Assembly: GCA_008694505.1 (NCBI GenBank)
Contig: VZDJ01000223.1
Span: 5,865,679-5,929,678, forward strand
DNA: 64,000 bases
Reading direction: 5' to 3'
Origin: Cyanoderma ruficeps
Lineage: Eukaryota; Chordata; Aves; Passeriformes; Timaliidae
Shown: positions 47,201 through 58,100 of the stretch, piece after piece
How positions within the stretch are numbered: position 1 is the first letter of the stretch
How the letters are laid out: each line of letters opens with the position of its first letter
Position numbers and translations under genes: made by a program
The notes under the pieces: generated by a model
Database searches by the model: none
What the model was told of the DNA's origin: nothing
The model's input: only the letters and a program-made list of their open reading frames with translations

Positions 47201-47869
47201 CTCTAGTGAATACATATGTCACATTCTCAACTGATGCTCGAGTAAGACAAATTGAGAAACGTAAATCCATGATAATTACTGCTAATAATGAGAGGGAAGC
47301 AGGCAGTTCAGCAGACCAGCTGAGAGGTCCACTTAGACAAAAGCACATGGGACAGCATGTGATAGATCCCACCATGGCCAGTTCACCTTCAACCCTACAA
47401 TTCCCATATAAAGATGTGCTGAAGGGAGGGGTGGGGACAGAATTTATTCAGACATCCCACACACACAGTAAGGCAAATGCAGTCCTGGGTCACAGTGAGA
47501 TGAGAACATGTCAGGCCTAACCACCATTGAGGCACTCTAGCCAACCTTAGCCCATCAGTAGTCCTGAGGGAGGCCCCGGGAAGTGCGGGGTCCCCGAGGG
47601 GACACGTCTGTCACCCCGCAGGCGCGCGCTGGGACGTGCAGTCGGGGTCGATCGCGGAGGCGCGGATGAAGGAGCTGACCCCGGTGATGCCCGTGATCCT
47701 GCTCAGAGCCGTCCCCGTGGACCGCATGGACACCACCAACGTCTACGAGTGCCCCGTCTACAAGACTCGGACGCGAGGGCCCACCTACGTCTGGACCTTC
47801 AACCTGAAGACAAAAGAAAAAGCTGCCAAGTGGGTCCTGGCTGGTGTGGCTCTGCTCCTAGAGGCCTAG
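15898..47869 (+). CDS. DNAH17: Axonemal dynein heavy chain 17 (80 coding exons)
   Basis: The 80 exons sum to 13,386 nt, giving 4461 aa plus stop. Every junction is in phase and there is no internal stop. The length is within one residue of the human protein as I remember it. DNAH17 is an outer-arm axonemal motor, in mammals mainly of the sperm flagellum, where it moves microtubule doublets by ATP hydrolysis. Order: tail (1-about 1290), linker (about 1290-1775), AAA1 P-loop GPAGTGKT (1848-1855) with Walker B CFDEFN and E1901, AAA2 P-loop GNAGTGKS (2129-2136), AAA3 P-loop GNAGTGKS (2456-2463) with Walker B IDDMN, AAA4 P-loop GVGGSGKQ (2802-2809), stalk and microtubule-binding domain (about 2982-3391), AAA5, AAA6 and a C-terminal domain. 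Identity as DNAH17 rather than DNAH9 or DNAH11 rests on exon-by-exon resemblance and CYTH1/PGS1 synteny. Three introns use GC donors. Coding sequence fills about 42% of the 32-kb gene. Exon coordinates are in the block entries. Confidence 0.97.
20418..23834 (+). other. DNAH17: DNAH17 exons 13-24: middle tail, residues 679-1289
   Basis: Exons: 20418-20564, 20807-20915, 21052-21155, 21248-21388, 21508-21651, 21816-21998, 22096-22350, 22458-22627, 22855-23077, 23157-23273, 23374-23460, 23682-23834. Two introns here start with GC rather than GT: after exon 13 (gcaagt at 20565) and after exon 21 (gcaggc at 23078). In both cases the join preserves the frame and aligns without a gap to the human protein as I recall it (YNE|VKKLL and LLQ|KLPEHW). 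Exon 14 has a second in-frame acceptor 36 nt upstream. Confidence 0.9.
20759..20815 (+). repeat. 21-bp direct repeat duplicating the DNAH17 exon 14 acceptor
   Basis: Copies at 20759-20779 and 20795-20815 (gtgttggctcaggtgaag plus three bases, one mismatch) lie 36 bp apart. Each contains a tcag|gtgaag acceptor. The 36-nt offset is a whole number of codons, and the intervening frame is open. Use of the upstream AG would add 12 residues. Confidence 0.8.
24189..27192 (+). other. DNAH17: DNAH17 exons 25-33: linker region, residues 1290-1775
   Basis: Exons: 24189-24437, 24658-24780, 25004-25351, 25431-25522, 25666-25792, 26013-26165, 26562-26687, 26833-26940, 27061-27192. This is the DHC N2 linker, the lever that swings during the power stroke. 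Well-conserved blocks include WKTTKW, KKFAKD, the SELQNPAIR region, [13 protein letters not shown] and the end of exon 33 before AAA1 (GDRMKIM). Confidence 0.92.
27465..29475 (+). other. DNAH17: DNAH17 exons 34-38: AAA1, the main ATPase, residues 1776-2015
   Basis: Exons: 27465-27625, 27714-27870, 28138-28242, 28684-28841, 29337-29475. The P-loop GPAGTGKT (1848-1855) is in exon 35. Walker B CFDEFNRI (1898-1905) with its catalytic Glu is in exon 36. The sensor region [10 protein letters not shown] is in exon 37. All key residues of the principal hydrolysis site are present, so the motor should be active. Confidence 0.95.
28470..28481. repeat. Run of 12 C in a DNAH17 intron
   Basis: Homopolymer C tract between exons 36 and 37. 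It is not next to a used acceptor. It is a likely site of sequencing or replication length error, with no coding effect. Confidence 0.8.
29998..32078 (+). other. DNAH17: DNAH17 exons 39-44: AAA2, residues 2016-2368
   Basis: Exons: 29998-30225, 30366-30503, 31022-31154, 31339-31466, 31558-31706, 31796-32078. P-loop GNAGTGKS (2129-2136) in exon 40; Walker [10 protein letters not shown] in exon 42. In axonemal dyneins AAA2 binds ATP but is thought not to hydrolyse it. The 89-nt intron between exons 43 and 44 is mostly a GGGAT repeat. Confidence 0.94.
31711..31763 (+). repeat. (GGGAT)n microsatellite filling most of DNAH17 intron 43
   Basis: About ten pentanucleotide units, with one interrupted stretch (gaaggggt), begin four bases after the donor at 31707. 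The intron is only 89 nt (31707-31795), so the repeat makes up about 60% of it. Several GGG runs separated by two-base loops can form a G-quadruplex in the transcript. Confidence 0.9.
32168..34411 (+). other. DNAH17: DNAH17 exons 45-51: AAA3, residues 2369-2719
   Basis: Exons: 32168-32341, 32923-33130, 33226-33391, 33475-33577, 33722-33869, 33985-34076, 34250-34411. P-loop GNAGTGKS (2456-2463) in exon 46; Walker [10 protein letters not shown] in exon 47; sensor CMNPTAGS in exon 48. AAA3 is the regulatory nucleotide site in dyneins, and its motifs are intact. Confidence 0.94.
34503..36332 (+). other. DNAH17: DNAH17 exons 52-55: AAA4, residues 2720-2981
   Basis: Exons: 34503-34667, 34813-35004, 35439-35705, 36171-36332. 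P-loop GVGGSGKQS (from 2802) in exon 53; the Walker B-type FLMTDSQV is in exon 54. Exon 55 includes the conserved [13 protein letters not shown] segment just before the stalk. Confidence 0.94.
35290..35343 (+). repeat. 14-bp tandem repeat (gctccttcccaaag)
   Basis: Three exact copies (35290-35303, 35304-35317, 35318-35331) and one degenerate partial copy lie in the DNAH17 intron about 100 nt before exon 54. The unit is pyrimidine-rich. Confidence 0.9.
36844..39059 (+). other. DNAH17: DNAH17 exons 56-62: stalk coiled coil and microtubule-binding domain, residues 2982-3391
   Basis: Exons: 36844-37077, 37257-37421, 37515-37610, 37703-37920, 38138-38345, 38527-38642, 38867-39059. Heptad-like Lys/Glu-rich sequence in exons 56-58 is the outgoing helix and in exons 60-62 the returning helix. 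The microtubule-binding tip lies between them, including LKSFGAPP and LCSWC. Exon 57 is joined at a rare GAG acceptor (37254-37256), because the nearest upstream CAG would bring an in-frame stop. Confidence 0.92.
39163..41855 (+). other. DNAH17: DNAH17 exons 63-69: AAA5 region, residues 3392-3777
   Basis: Exons: 39163-39398, 39680-39796, 40301-40505, 40832-40996, 41124-41264, 41405-41575, 41733-41855. Contains the conserved [25 protein letters not shown] and LEDQLLA segments. AAA5 has no canonical P-loop, as is normal for dyneins. Confidence 0.93.
41997..45042 (+). other. DNAH17: DNAH17 exons 70-76: AAA6 region, residues 3778-4195
   Basis: Exons: 41997-42190, 42294-42442, 42568-42695, 42915-43142, 43668-43859, 44363-44542, 44860-45042. 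Includes [30 protein letters not shown] and YPFNNGDL, all strongly conserved in outer-arm heavy chains. Exon 76 ends at a third GC donor (gcaagt at 45043). Confidence 0.93.
45705..47869 (+). other. DNAH17: DNAH17 exons 77-80: C-terminal domain, residues 4196-4461
   Basis: Exons: 45705-45887, 46075-46218, 46707-46932, 47622-47869 (stop TAG 47867-47869). Contains [15 protein letters not shown], the [15 protein letters not shown] segment spanning the last junction, and the ending [14 protein letters not shown]. The final exon is GC-rich and the preceding 689-nt intron is AT-richer, with no recognised element in it. Confidence 0.94.
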
Positions 47870-47995
47870 ACTTCAATGGCAATGAAAAACAGCAATACTT
47901 TTAGTTGTAAAAACCTCAGGATTGTGTAACTCAGTCTATGTTTGATTGTACCAGAACCGTTTTAGCCAAGTATCAATAAAAGCAGTGCTGGAAGC
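47870..47995 (+). other. DNAH17: DNAH17 3' untranslated region
   Basis: Short AT-richer 3' UTR of roughly 125 nt from the stop to just after the AATAAA. The end point is estimated from the signal position. Confidence 0.75.
47975..47980 (+). terminator. DNAH17 polyadenylation signal AATAAA
   Basis: Canonical hexamer about 105 nt after the DNAH17 stop. It is the first one downstream, and GT-rich bases follow (gttgccatgtgg). Confidence 0.85.
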
Positions 47996-48846
47996 GTTGC
48001 CATGTGGACCCTGCTCTCGCAGCACACGGGGTTCTCAGGGCGGATACTGGTTTTCCACTGGTGGTTTCTGACGTGGTGCTGGTGGGGAGCCAGACCACCG
48101 TGGGAAGCCAGACAGAACAACTGCACACAAGTGCCTGACTCCTTTCTCTCTTCTGGCTCTCCATCTGTGGTAACAGCTCTTTGTGTGACAGCTCAGTGTG
48201 AACTGAGCAGAAACTCCTCACGCTCCTGCATGGAACACCTGTCTGGCTGGAGCAGCCAGGAGAAGAAAGGTGCAGATTTGATCCAGTTCACCCACACCCA
48301 ACCTGCACAGCCCAGAGAAGATCCAGCTGTAAACAGGTTCCTCTCTGAAGTATGTTATTTCTATTTTTAGGGTACAGAACATGCTCAGCCCTTTCTTCAC
48401 AACAAATAATTTGTATCAGCAGTAACACACATTAAGGTGAGTGGACCTGCCAAGGTTGGTCCCTTTGGCATAAAACAATTCACCAACAGCCCACCCTGTG
48501 AAATATTTGAACAATTAGTTCTACAATACAGTTACCTCAAAGTCCCCTCACAGCTCAGTCAGACAAGCCCCAAGAGCAGGGACACAGCTCATTTCTGTAT
48601 AGAGCAGCAATATTTATAATCAGTTATGACTGAGTTTCCACTAGGAACCCCAAGACACCACAAAACAGAAAAGCAAAACCAATTGCCCCTGTTAACCAAC
48701 ACTATAGGGGCAAAGCAAAGCCCTGACTGGGTACAAAGATAAAACATTTTAAGTATTCCAGCAATGCTTTCTATTGGCTGGTCAAGATAATACAAACACA
48801 GTCTCTCTCTGTGAAACTCTGAAAGGGACATTTCAGAAATGGGAGT
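47996..48846. other. Spacer between the convergent DNAH17 and PGS1 3' ends
   Basis: No coding exon, RNA gene or clear transposon is visible. It is AT-richer than the DNAH17 body. Longer 3' UTR forms of either gene could extend into it. Confidence 0.5.
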
Positions 48847-48852
48847 TTTATT
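48847..48852 (-). terminator. PGS1 polyadenylation signal AATAAA (minus strand)
   Basis: TTTATT on the plus strand reads AATAAA on the minus strand, about 270 nt after the PGS1 stop. A TGTGTTTGTATT stretch lies about 40-50 nt further on and could be the GU-rich downstream element. An ATTAAA variant only about 50 nt after the stop (49071-49076) is a possible proximal alternative. Confidence 0.65.
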
Positions 48853-49123
48853 TCCATGCACAGGAAATACCGCTGTATGGGTTCTCTGTCAGTGGCCCTT
48901 CCAAAAATTCTAGTAGACAAAACTCAGTGAGGACCTGAGCACTGATCCCAGTCCATGGCAGCCAGTACCTCAGAGGAATCGACAAGTGCCTGGTTTTCCC
49001 CACATCATCTGCACGTCCATCATCTTTCTTTCATGACAGAGCACTTCACTATTCACTGCAGTCAGTGCAATTTAATTCCCCATAATGGCAGCAAACTCAC
49101 CCAAAGCAGCAACTTTTCTTCTT

Positions 49124-52100
49124 TCAAAAGAAATTCTTGATCAGAGGTGTCACCAGCTTCACCCACAGTTTCACATAACGACTTGGCTGCTCAAATGTTG
49201 ATGTTGAGACCACACCTGAGCAGAGGTAAAGTTGCTCTTGCTCCTGACCAGGGAAAGAAACATCATCTCAGTAAATCCCAAGTGTTAAATTACATAATAT
49301 AATAATATAATTTCTCTTTCAGAGAAGCAAATTCTCAGATAAAGCGGACAGGGGATCTTGCCACAAGTACGCACCATTTCTCCCCAAGAATTTACAATTT
49401 AAACTTTACAGAGAACAAGGGCAGAGGGTTTTGCCTTTTTGTGCCCCACGGTTGCATGAGCTTGAGTTTCAGAAAACTCCTCAAGGCCAGGCTGTAATTG
49501 CCAGAAAAGGAAACCTCACCAAAGCTCCTGGGACCGGCTTACGCGGCTCTTTCTAGACACAGCTGGGGCGCCGCGTTTGCAGATGAATGTGCAGCCGTGA
49601 TCTCAGCTGAGTTACCAGAAACACTCCGGCCCCCACGGCGTGCGCCCAGCTGCCGAGGCAGGAAATGCACCGCCCTGCTGATAACACGCTCACAGCACGT
49701 GAGAGCAGCACTCTGGTCACAGGTAAGTGGGAGTTTTTAGCACAAACAGTCAGGTTTCAGGATCTGCAGGTAAATGAGGAGCAGAACAGCTCCTGGAAGT
49801 TTGATTATCATCTTTTTTTTATAAATGAAGCTGTCACAAACAGCAGAAAATACTCTGCACTATTTAAATTCAGGGTAGAACGGGGAAACAGGAACCAAGT
49901 ACTGGAAAGTAACACCAAAAAGGTGAACCAAGACATTAATCTGCCAATTCACTCTAATTTGAGAGCCCCCAAATGCTCCAAGAGCTATGGTCAGCCCTGC
50001 TGTGAGGATTCTGCTGCGTGACCATCCAATATGGTAAGATCTGAGCACTGGAAGCAAGGCCAGTTCCCTGAATCAATCTCAGTTCATTCACAGAAGCATC
50101 CAAAGGCACCCAGAGCACTCACATTTCTTCCCAAATCTCAGCACACATTTTTAAAATGGAACTGAACATTACATAGGCAAAGTGATTTCATGGCAGCATC
50201 CCAGGAATGGATTAAGTCTTCTAAAAAAGACCACAGAAAGTAAACACTCAGCCCATCTCAGAATCAGCTTCCAGCAATCAGGAATGGTTTAAAGCCCTTT
50301 GAATGAGATCACTGCAGCCCTGTGTGAGAAAATTCCTTTGTGTCACATTTCCATTGATTTTCCCCTTCCATTAGAAACAAGCAGAGGCAAGATATGAATT
50401 GAAATACTCAAGCAACTCTTCCAGTAATAGAATTGTTTTTGATTAGATACACTCTGACTCATCTCAGGGAAGAGCCCTGATGCAAGAGGGCAATTCCCAT
50501 TGATCTTGCAGACAACTCTGCCAGCACCTGCCTCACACAGGGCATTTCTGAGGTCTCCAAGTCAAACAGAGGCACCAAACTGATCTGCTTTGAAACAGAA
50601 CACTGCACTGAGAAATGACTTGGGACACTCAGTTCCAGCAGAAGATTCAGTCAAGACAGCTGGAGAACCAGGCAGGATTTGGAGCAGCAGCAGGACTGCT
50701 GAGCATTCCAAGCTGCTTAATTAAAACAAAAACAGCACAGAAAAACCCTGCGACACTGAATATCAAACCACTTAAAAATGTTTGTGTCAAGATTATGTTA
50801 TGTTATGTCATATTATTATTCATGATAAGGATTTTGTCACAGAACTTCATGGGCATCCCAGCCAGTCCAGAAGCCCTCTTCCAGTCCAAGCTCAGACATT
50901 CCAAGGGCCCAGCCTCACTACCCCAAACCTGCCATGCCCTGGGCAATGCCCAGATGCTGGGGTTAAGGCTCAGAGGTGCAGTGTGGCTGGTGAGCAGAGG
51001 AGACAGCAGGTCCTCCAAATGCTGTGTGCACATCCAGCCCTGAGCACTCCCGGTACCCGAGGTCACTGGGGACACACATTCCTTCCCGTTACGGCCTCAT
51101 TTCCCAGCACTGGGTACTTGCAGCAGGCAGCTCATCAATAGTCACTTCACTGACAGCTCCCCAGGACTCCCCATGCTCCAGAAGCTTTTGAGTTATGGTA
51201 GCTGGAGGTTTTTATTGCCACTGCGTCATCAGCATTCCCCATGTGACTCTGAAGTGCAACATCCCCACTGCATCCCCAGGATCTGCTGCTTACCTGATGG
51301 AGCTGCTGCTGCAGGGCTTTATTTTCTGTCACTATCGCGACCTGAGCTTCCAAGTCGCGATGAACCGATCGATACCCGAAATTTGGAGAGCCAATCAGGG
51401 TCAGGCAGGGCAGGTCGCTCCCTGCCAGGTACAGCCAGAGGCCTGCAGGAAAAATGAGGAAGAGAGGAAGCATGACAGGCAAGGGAACGGCCAGGGTGGG
51501 CTCACATGGTCCCCTCCCTCAGAGTGAATTAAACGCTTTAAACGTGGATTACAGACTCTGTACAGGACCTGGAGAGCAGAGAGGAGCCCAGCGGGGCCTG
51601 CAGGGCTGTGCTGCTGTGTGTGACTCGTGGGGAGCCCTGGCACAGCCCAAATCAGAGTGTTCTGACTGGGAGTGCAGCACCCCCAGTGCGCCCCAGGACA
51701 CACTGCCCCAAAACAGCTCAGAGCAAGTCCTGACACTGCATTAGAGGCTGTTCTGCACCACAGTGAACTCAGAAATGCTGAGAGAAGACAAACAGGTTTG
51801 CAGTGAAGGAACCAGCCCAAAAGCCCCGGGCAGCCAAGCTAGGTCAGTCCAGCCTGTCCCAGGGCCAGGGACCAACCCCCATTCCGGGACAATGACATGA
51901 AGAGGCATCTCCCAGCTCTAGCAGGTGAATTCACATGCTACGGTGAAGTGCAAATTATTTCACTCCCTCACTTCCAGAGGAGCCAGCAGGGATGAGATCA
52001 GACTCTTGCCAGGGCACCTGGCCCCCACCACCACTCACAGCTCCCACAGCTCTGCCAGCACAGAGAGCAGGCAGGACAGAGCCCAGGACAGGTTTTCAAG

Positions 52101-55100
52101 GGAAAGATGGAAACCTCACATTATTCTCAAGCACACTGCAGCAGGACAAGAAGGAACAGCCACAGGAGAGTCAGGACTGTTGCCAAGGACAGGCCGTGTG
52201 GCCACTCTGCACAAATGGAGCCAGAAAGCCTTTGCTCTCCTCAGCAGAGCCCTGGGTGAGTCCCTGGTAGAGGCTTATCCCCACGGCTGGTCACACACAG
52301 ACTGCAACAAAGAACCCGTAGCATAAAAACCACCTCAGCCTTAAAATAGCAGCAGGTTTCCCAACTCAGCCCCAGAGCAGTTCCAAGAATGCCTTGAGTA
52401 AGATGCTGCCGATTCACTGCCAGTTCCTGTAACCTCCTCCCCGCCCCCACAGCACGCACTCACAGAGCTGGCACTGCCCTAATGCCGTGGCACTTCCAGC
52501 CCCTGCGGGCTCACCCCACCACAGCAGGGCTGGACAGCCCACCACGGGCTCTGGGAGCCACAGGAAAGCATCCACATGGCAGAGTTTTGTCACGTTCTGC
52601 CACCAAACAGGACCCTGCCAGGGGCTGTCTGCTGCCCGACCAGCCAAAGGCTGGACTTCTGCCCAAGCAGCAGCCATGAGGAACAGATTTCTTGCCTTCC
52701 CAAGTGTCTTGTGGCAGTCCCACAGCCTTTACAGGTCTCTGGTTTCATGGCCATCTGGCAGGATCTGCTCAAACAGTGACTCACCTTCCAGCAAGGGGAA
52801 GCACAGCTTCCCAGTGCCAGTCAATAGCAGTAACAGGGTTTTATCTCACAGTACACAACTGCACCCTGCCACCAGAACCTGCCTGGAAGGGACCCTGATC
52901 CCAGGGGATGTACCCGTGTCACCCCCAACAGCACACTCATGAAAGTGCAGGGAGGCTTTGGGATGTCACATCAGGACAGCTGCTGGCAGTCCTGCTCACT
53001 CGTGCACCCCGTCTGCTACACCTGCATGGTGCTGAAGGCACCCAGGAGAGACGTCCCTGGGAGCACCACTTGACACTGTGCGTGCAGATACAAACAGTTT
53101 AAGGGGAGAGGGAGGGGCATGCAGCACAGCCCCAGTGTTTGGGGAATGTCAGCGAGATCCCACAGGAGACTAAAGGGTGTCTCATGCCTCAGCCCAGAGA
53201 GGAAGCACCAACAGGCCCTATTTGCTGCTGGGAATCTCATGTCCTCAGTCAGGAGATAGGCTCCATGTGCTCCTTGTGCACATGCCCTTCACATCTCCAA
53301 GGCTCCCTCCCTTCCCTCTCCTGTCCTTGTGCTCTCTGCCACACCATATGACTCCTGCAGAAGGAAACGAGGTGAATCCAACCTGTGCCAAGGGAGGAGC
53401 TGCACGCTGCTCCTCCCAGCACTCTGAAGGAGAATGGAAGCAAAGCAGCAAATGTCTCCAACTGTCCCTCCTGCTAGGCATGGGAGCTGCTGAACTCCAA
53501 GCCCTGCATCCCTCTCCAAGCAAACACCACACAGCCCAAAGCACTGTCCCATGAGGCCCAGCTGGTCCAAACAGGATCAATGACCATCTGCACTTTGGTA
53601 GCTGGGAAAAGCAGCTCCTGTTTCTGGGTTAAATTTTTGCCAAACCACATCCCACTGGGAGTTAGCAGTGCTCAACAAAGGCAGAACCTGGGAACCACAG
53701 ATCGCTCAAGCACATGCATCCTGAAAGACACAGGATACTCCAGGCAGGCAGGCAGGGATCTCCCTGGAGCTGCCCTGTGTGAGATAAGGGTTTTCCCTGG
53801 ACTCCCGACTGTACTGAGGAGGGGCACCCTGAGATCTGTTTGTCATTTCAACACCAAGGCAGCCAGTAGCACCCAGGGATTTTCAACAGTCGAGAGAAGG
53901 CCGACTCCGCAGCTTTCCCTCCCCACCACCTCTGAGCCTCCCTCTGAGCACTCCTGTGAGAAGCAGGGAGATGGAGCCATTCCCACTAACAGCTCTTCCC
54001 AAAACAGGAATGGCCAGAGCCCCAGTGCTCCAATCACAGCCCCAACACTCCAGCTGGAGCACTGTGCTGAGCCTGTGGAGCTGGGCATGGTATATCCAGC
54101 AGGAATCCAAGGTGTCCCAGAGAAGACCTCAAGGGCAGCATTCATTAACTCAGTGCATGATGGACCATATTCCTTCCCCAGCCCCTTGCCCTCTGGCTGC
54201 CCTGACTCCCAGAAGCACATGCTGCAGCTCCTCACACACTGCAGCCCCTGTGAGCTGTGAGCAGGAGCTGATGCAAATCCCCCAACACTCACACTGTCCC
54301 CATACAGACCTGCTGCTGGGAAGGCCCAGGGAGCAGCTCCCCTCCAGCACCTGCCCCAGATACTGCTGCAGGGTCCCCAGCAGAGGCAGCACTCCTGCCT
54401 GCTGAAACCAGCCCAAGGGATAGGAGAAACTGCTCCACAGCACTGACTGTACCATAAATGCATCCACATGCTTCCTTTCCTTCACATCACGTTTCTCATC
54501 CAGGCAGCGCTTCAGTGCCACCTCAGGGGCAGCTCTCACACCATCCCTGTGACTGTAACAAACCAGAAATCCAAAGGCAAGGTGTCCCCTAAGTGATCCA
54601 AACCCTCCAGGTTTACACAATCAAGTTGTTTGAACCTTGGAGGAGTGTTTTGAAGGTTAAGCCCAGACTGGCACCCAGCCAGCCCCTTACTCCTTTCGCA
54701 ATCCAAATGCACAGCTCTCACACACCTCTGAACAAGACTCCTTGGGATAAGGGCTCTTACCTTTGGCATGGAACGTCCACCCAGGACGGGAGTACTCCTG
54801 GAGCTGCACCCTCTCCTGCTGCTGCAGGCAGCAGACCTCACTGTAAAACTGATGTTCAATGTAAACGTAGGCAGCAGGGATGGCACCTGCCACCCCTTTG
54901 GCACCAAAAAACCCATTGACCTCTGGGGAGGCCAGGAGGATCCGGTACTCAGCCCTCGTGCCCAGGATGAGGTCCATGTAGGCCTGTGTCAAGTTGAAGT
55001 AGCCCGTGGTGAGGTATATCCTAGCATCCCGCTCGGCCTCCGTCAGCAGTGTCTCTGTGACCATCTCGTCTATTTGAATCCCGAAAGGTTTCATTTGGAT

Positions 55101-58100
55101 TAAGGGATAGATCCAGGTGTCGGGTTCTGGTTTCAGATTCCCAGATGCTTGAGAGCCTTGCTGGGATAAGAGGGAGTTGCCTGGCTGGTTGCTGTGGAAA
55201 GTCTTTGCATGAAGCAGCTCTTGCCGTGTCCGGGCAGAGTTGATGACCTCCATGACCCTCCGGTTGGCAATCTCACAGTAAGCCACTTTGTCTCCTGCAG
55301 GAAAAGTCAGAGAGATGCTGTCTGGGACCCACAGGCACAGAGCTACGTGTCATCTATCACACCAGGAAAAACTACTGACAGGACACGGATACAGGAACAA
55401 ATAGGAGCCAACACAGAGTGCACATGACTGTCTGTCTTAAGGCCCAAACCAGTTGTTTCAAGATCGGCAGAGCTACGTTACAGAAGAGAAATGCTCAGCA
55501 ACTGCCAGCAGCCTGAAAAATCCTCTGAGAAAGAAAAGGACGAGGACAAGGCTACACTGACAACCAAGAATGAGCTGGAACACACAAATAAACTCCCACC
55601 CCCAGCCTGAACTTACATCACCCAGCAGTGCAAGGCCAGGACAAAAACTGATGACACAATCAGCCTGGCACATCACTGCCCTTCTCTGCCCAATTTTACG
55701 CTTGTTCCCAGTCTTCCTGAACTGATTCCCATTTGATTCCCAGAACAAATTCTACAACAAGAGATTAATTACCAACAATAGCAGCACATTCATAAACCCT
55801 CCAGAGCACGCACACCCAGAGCACCTGGAATTGCAGCTGCTAATAACAGAAAAACTTCTCAAATGACTGAAGTTCTTGTTTAAGGCCAAAAGCAGCACAT
55901 TTATGAGGCAGCACTGAAATGGCTGCAGAGTTATTTCTAACCTCTGCATGCCCTGCCAAATTAGCCTGTGACAGCCACTGTGCTGGGAAAACTCCAACAG
56001 ACTCAGTCCTGAAACTCAAGCAATCTCGATTTTAATACTGGATGGCACAAAACAGGACACCCCACAGTCTGAACAATGGTCAGACACCCAGCTATTCCCA
56101 TACGGATAGAGTCTAAGTCATCCTTAAACCCTGGCCATCACTCCTCTCCTCTGGATCCCATCACCAGGTGGGTGACAACTCTCTCCTACCTTGGTATGGG
56201 TGCACCATTCCCTCCATCATCTGGACTGTATTGTCCTGCTGTAACTGCAGGGACACATCTCCAATCGCGTCCACAAGCTCCGTGAAGAAGTCTGCGATCT
56301 CGGGAGAGTCCCGCAGCAAGACATAGCGGTCCTGACGGTTGGTGAAGTACAGATCACTCAGGTTTGCACTGAAGAGAAAGGGAAGAGATGGGTTTGGAGC
56401 ACAAGATTCTCAACCTCCCAGCTCAGGCTACAGGCCTCACTCTGGGATAGCTGCGCTAAAGCACAAATTGGCCATTTCCTTTGGAATCTCGAAATATTTT
56501 TCCTTTTAAGAAAGACTCGCTTTCATCTGAGAATCTCGTGTGCAGGAACTGTGGTTGCTCTCCCATCTCAGAAGAGCATTGATAGGATCATGGTGGAGTC
56601 CAGATGTTCAGACAACTCTGGCAGCACGGACACCCTGCCCAAAGCCCAGCGAAAGGATCTGCAGCAAGGCTGGAGGCAGCAGGACTCACCCGCTCAGGAT
56701 CACATTGTCATCAAAGAGATAGACCTTGATGTGCTGCAGCCCAATGGTCTCATTGAAGCGCTCTGGAATCAGGAGCCGCAGAAGCCCACGCAGGTTTGGA
56801 GTGTGGAAGAGGGACACGCGGACTTGCTCGGGAAACCGCTGCAGCAATGGGATCAGCATTGTTCGGGAATTCTTCCTGCCTGGGAGACAAAGATCACGCA
56901 GACAGGACACATCATGACACAACTCTTCAGCCGGTTACAGGGTGAGTGCCCCTCCCATCCACTGCCACTTCACATGTTTTCCTTTTTTCTTTGTTTTTTT
57001 TTTTTTTTAACCACTTTCATTTGCACTATGTCAATATTGAAACTGACATCCAGAATCAGCCACAGGGCAGGTCTGACACTTTTCAAGCTTCTTAACCAAG
57101 CCTCACCACCACTAGTAACACATCTGCAAGAGTCACTGCAGATGACCACAGGCTCCTGATTCAGTGTGCTGCTGCTTCCAACAATTCCCATTTTCCTTTC
57201 AAAATGAAAATGTAAGTGAGCATAATGGGTACGGCCAAATGCACTAACAAATGAACCAAGCAAGACTACAGAAGTTGCACAGAATAGTTTGGCCCTTCTT
57301 GCTCCTACCACCTATTTTTGGAAGAAAAGCTGGTCAGCTGGAAGATTTTCTGGGAATATGCAGTTCTGGAATAAAAAAGGCCAATCTTGAAAGGTGTATG
57401 CTTTAAGCAAGTAGCTCCAATTGGCCAAGATACCCACTGTGAAAAGAACTGTCTCTTTAGCCTAACAGTAAAATCAGGCTCTCACAAAAGCAATGAACAG
57501 CAATTCCTACCCCGGGAACCCCTGGTGTAGTCGAGGAGAATGGAAACTCTGAGGTCAGGTGAGCCTTTTGCTTGTAGTGATTTCTCCAGTGTTTCTTCTA
57601 AGCAGTACACCTGCAGAGAGAGTTCTCTCCTCACTACGAAAGCAAATACACTTTCCAAGAGAAGTGCTCAGCAGCAGGAGACTGTGGCCAAGACAGCTCC
57701 CACACCCTTGTGCCAAGCACAGCCAGCTCAGCCTTTGCATCTGCCAGCCTGGCAGCCTCCATCAGCCTAAAGCCACAGATCAAAGGGCCTCAGTTTTCCA
57801 TGTCCATATTCTTCAGGTCCCACAAGAGCAATTAATGTTAGCAGAAAAAGCCCCAGTATCATTCCCAAATCACAGACTTGCATCACCAAAGACATACATT
57901 GGAAGGAATTCACTGCAGTTTTGTTCTTTAACTACAAGGTTGTTTGTCACATGGAAATTCAAATCCTATGTGCAAGCCCAGACAAAGCTGGGCACAAATA
58001 CTATGCAGGCTCCATCCACCTTTACCCTGCCAGGGCATTTGCTTCCTAACATCAGAACCTGGCCAAGGCCAGGCTTCTACCTAAAGCCCTTGGGCAAAAA

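Noticed and set aside
47170..47520. Possible old transposon remnant in the last DNAH17 intron, suggested by its AT-richer composition
   Set aside because: No terminal repeats, target duplication, or CR1 or LTR motif that I can identify. It may be ordinary intron sequence.
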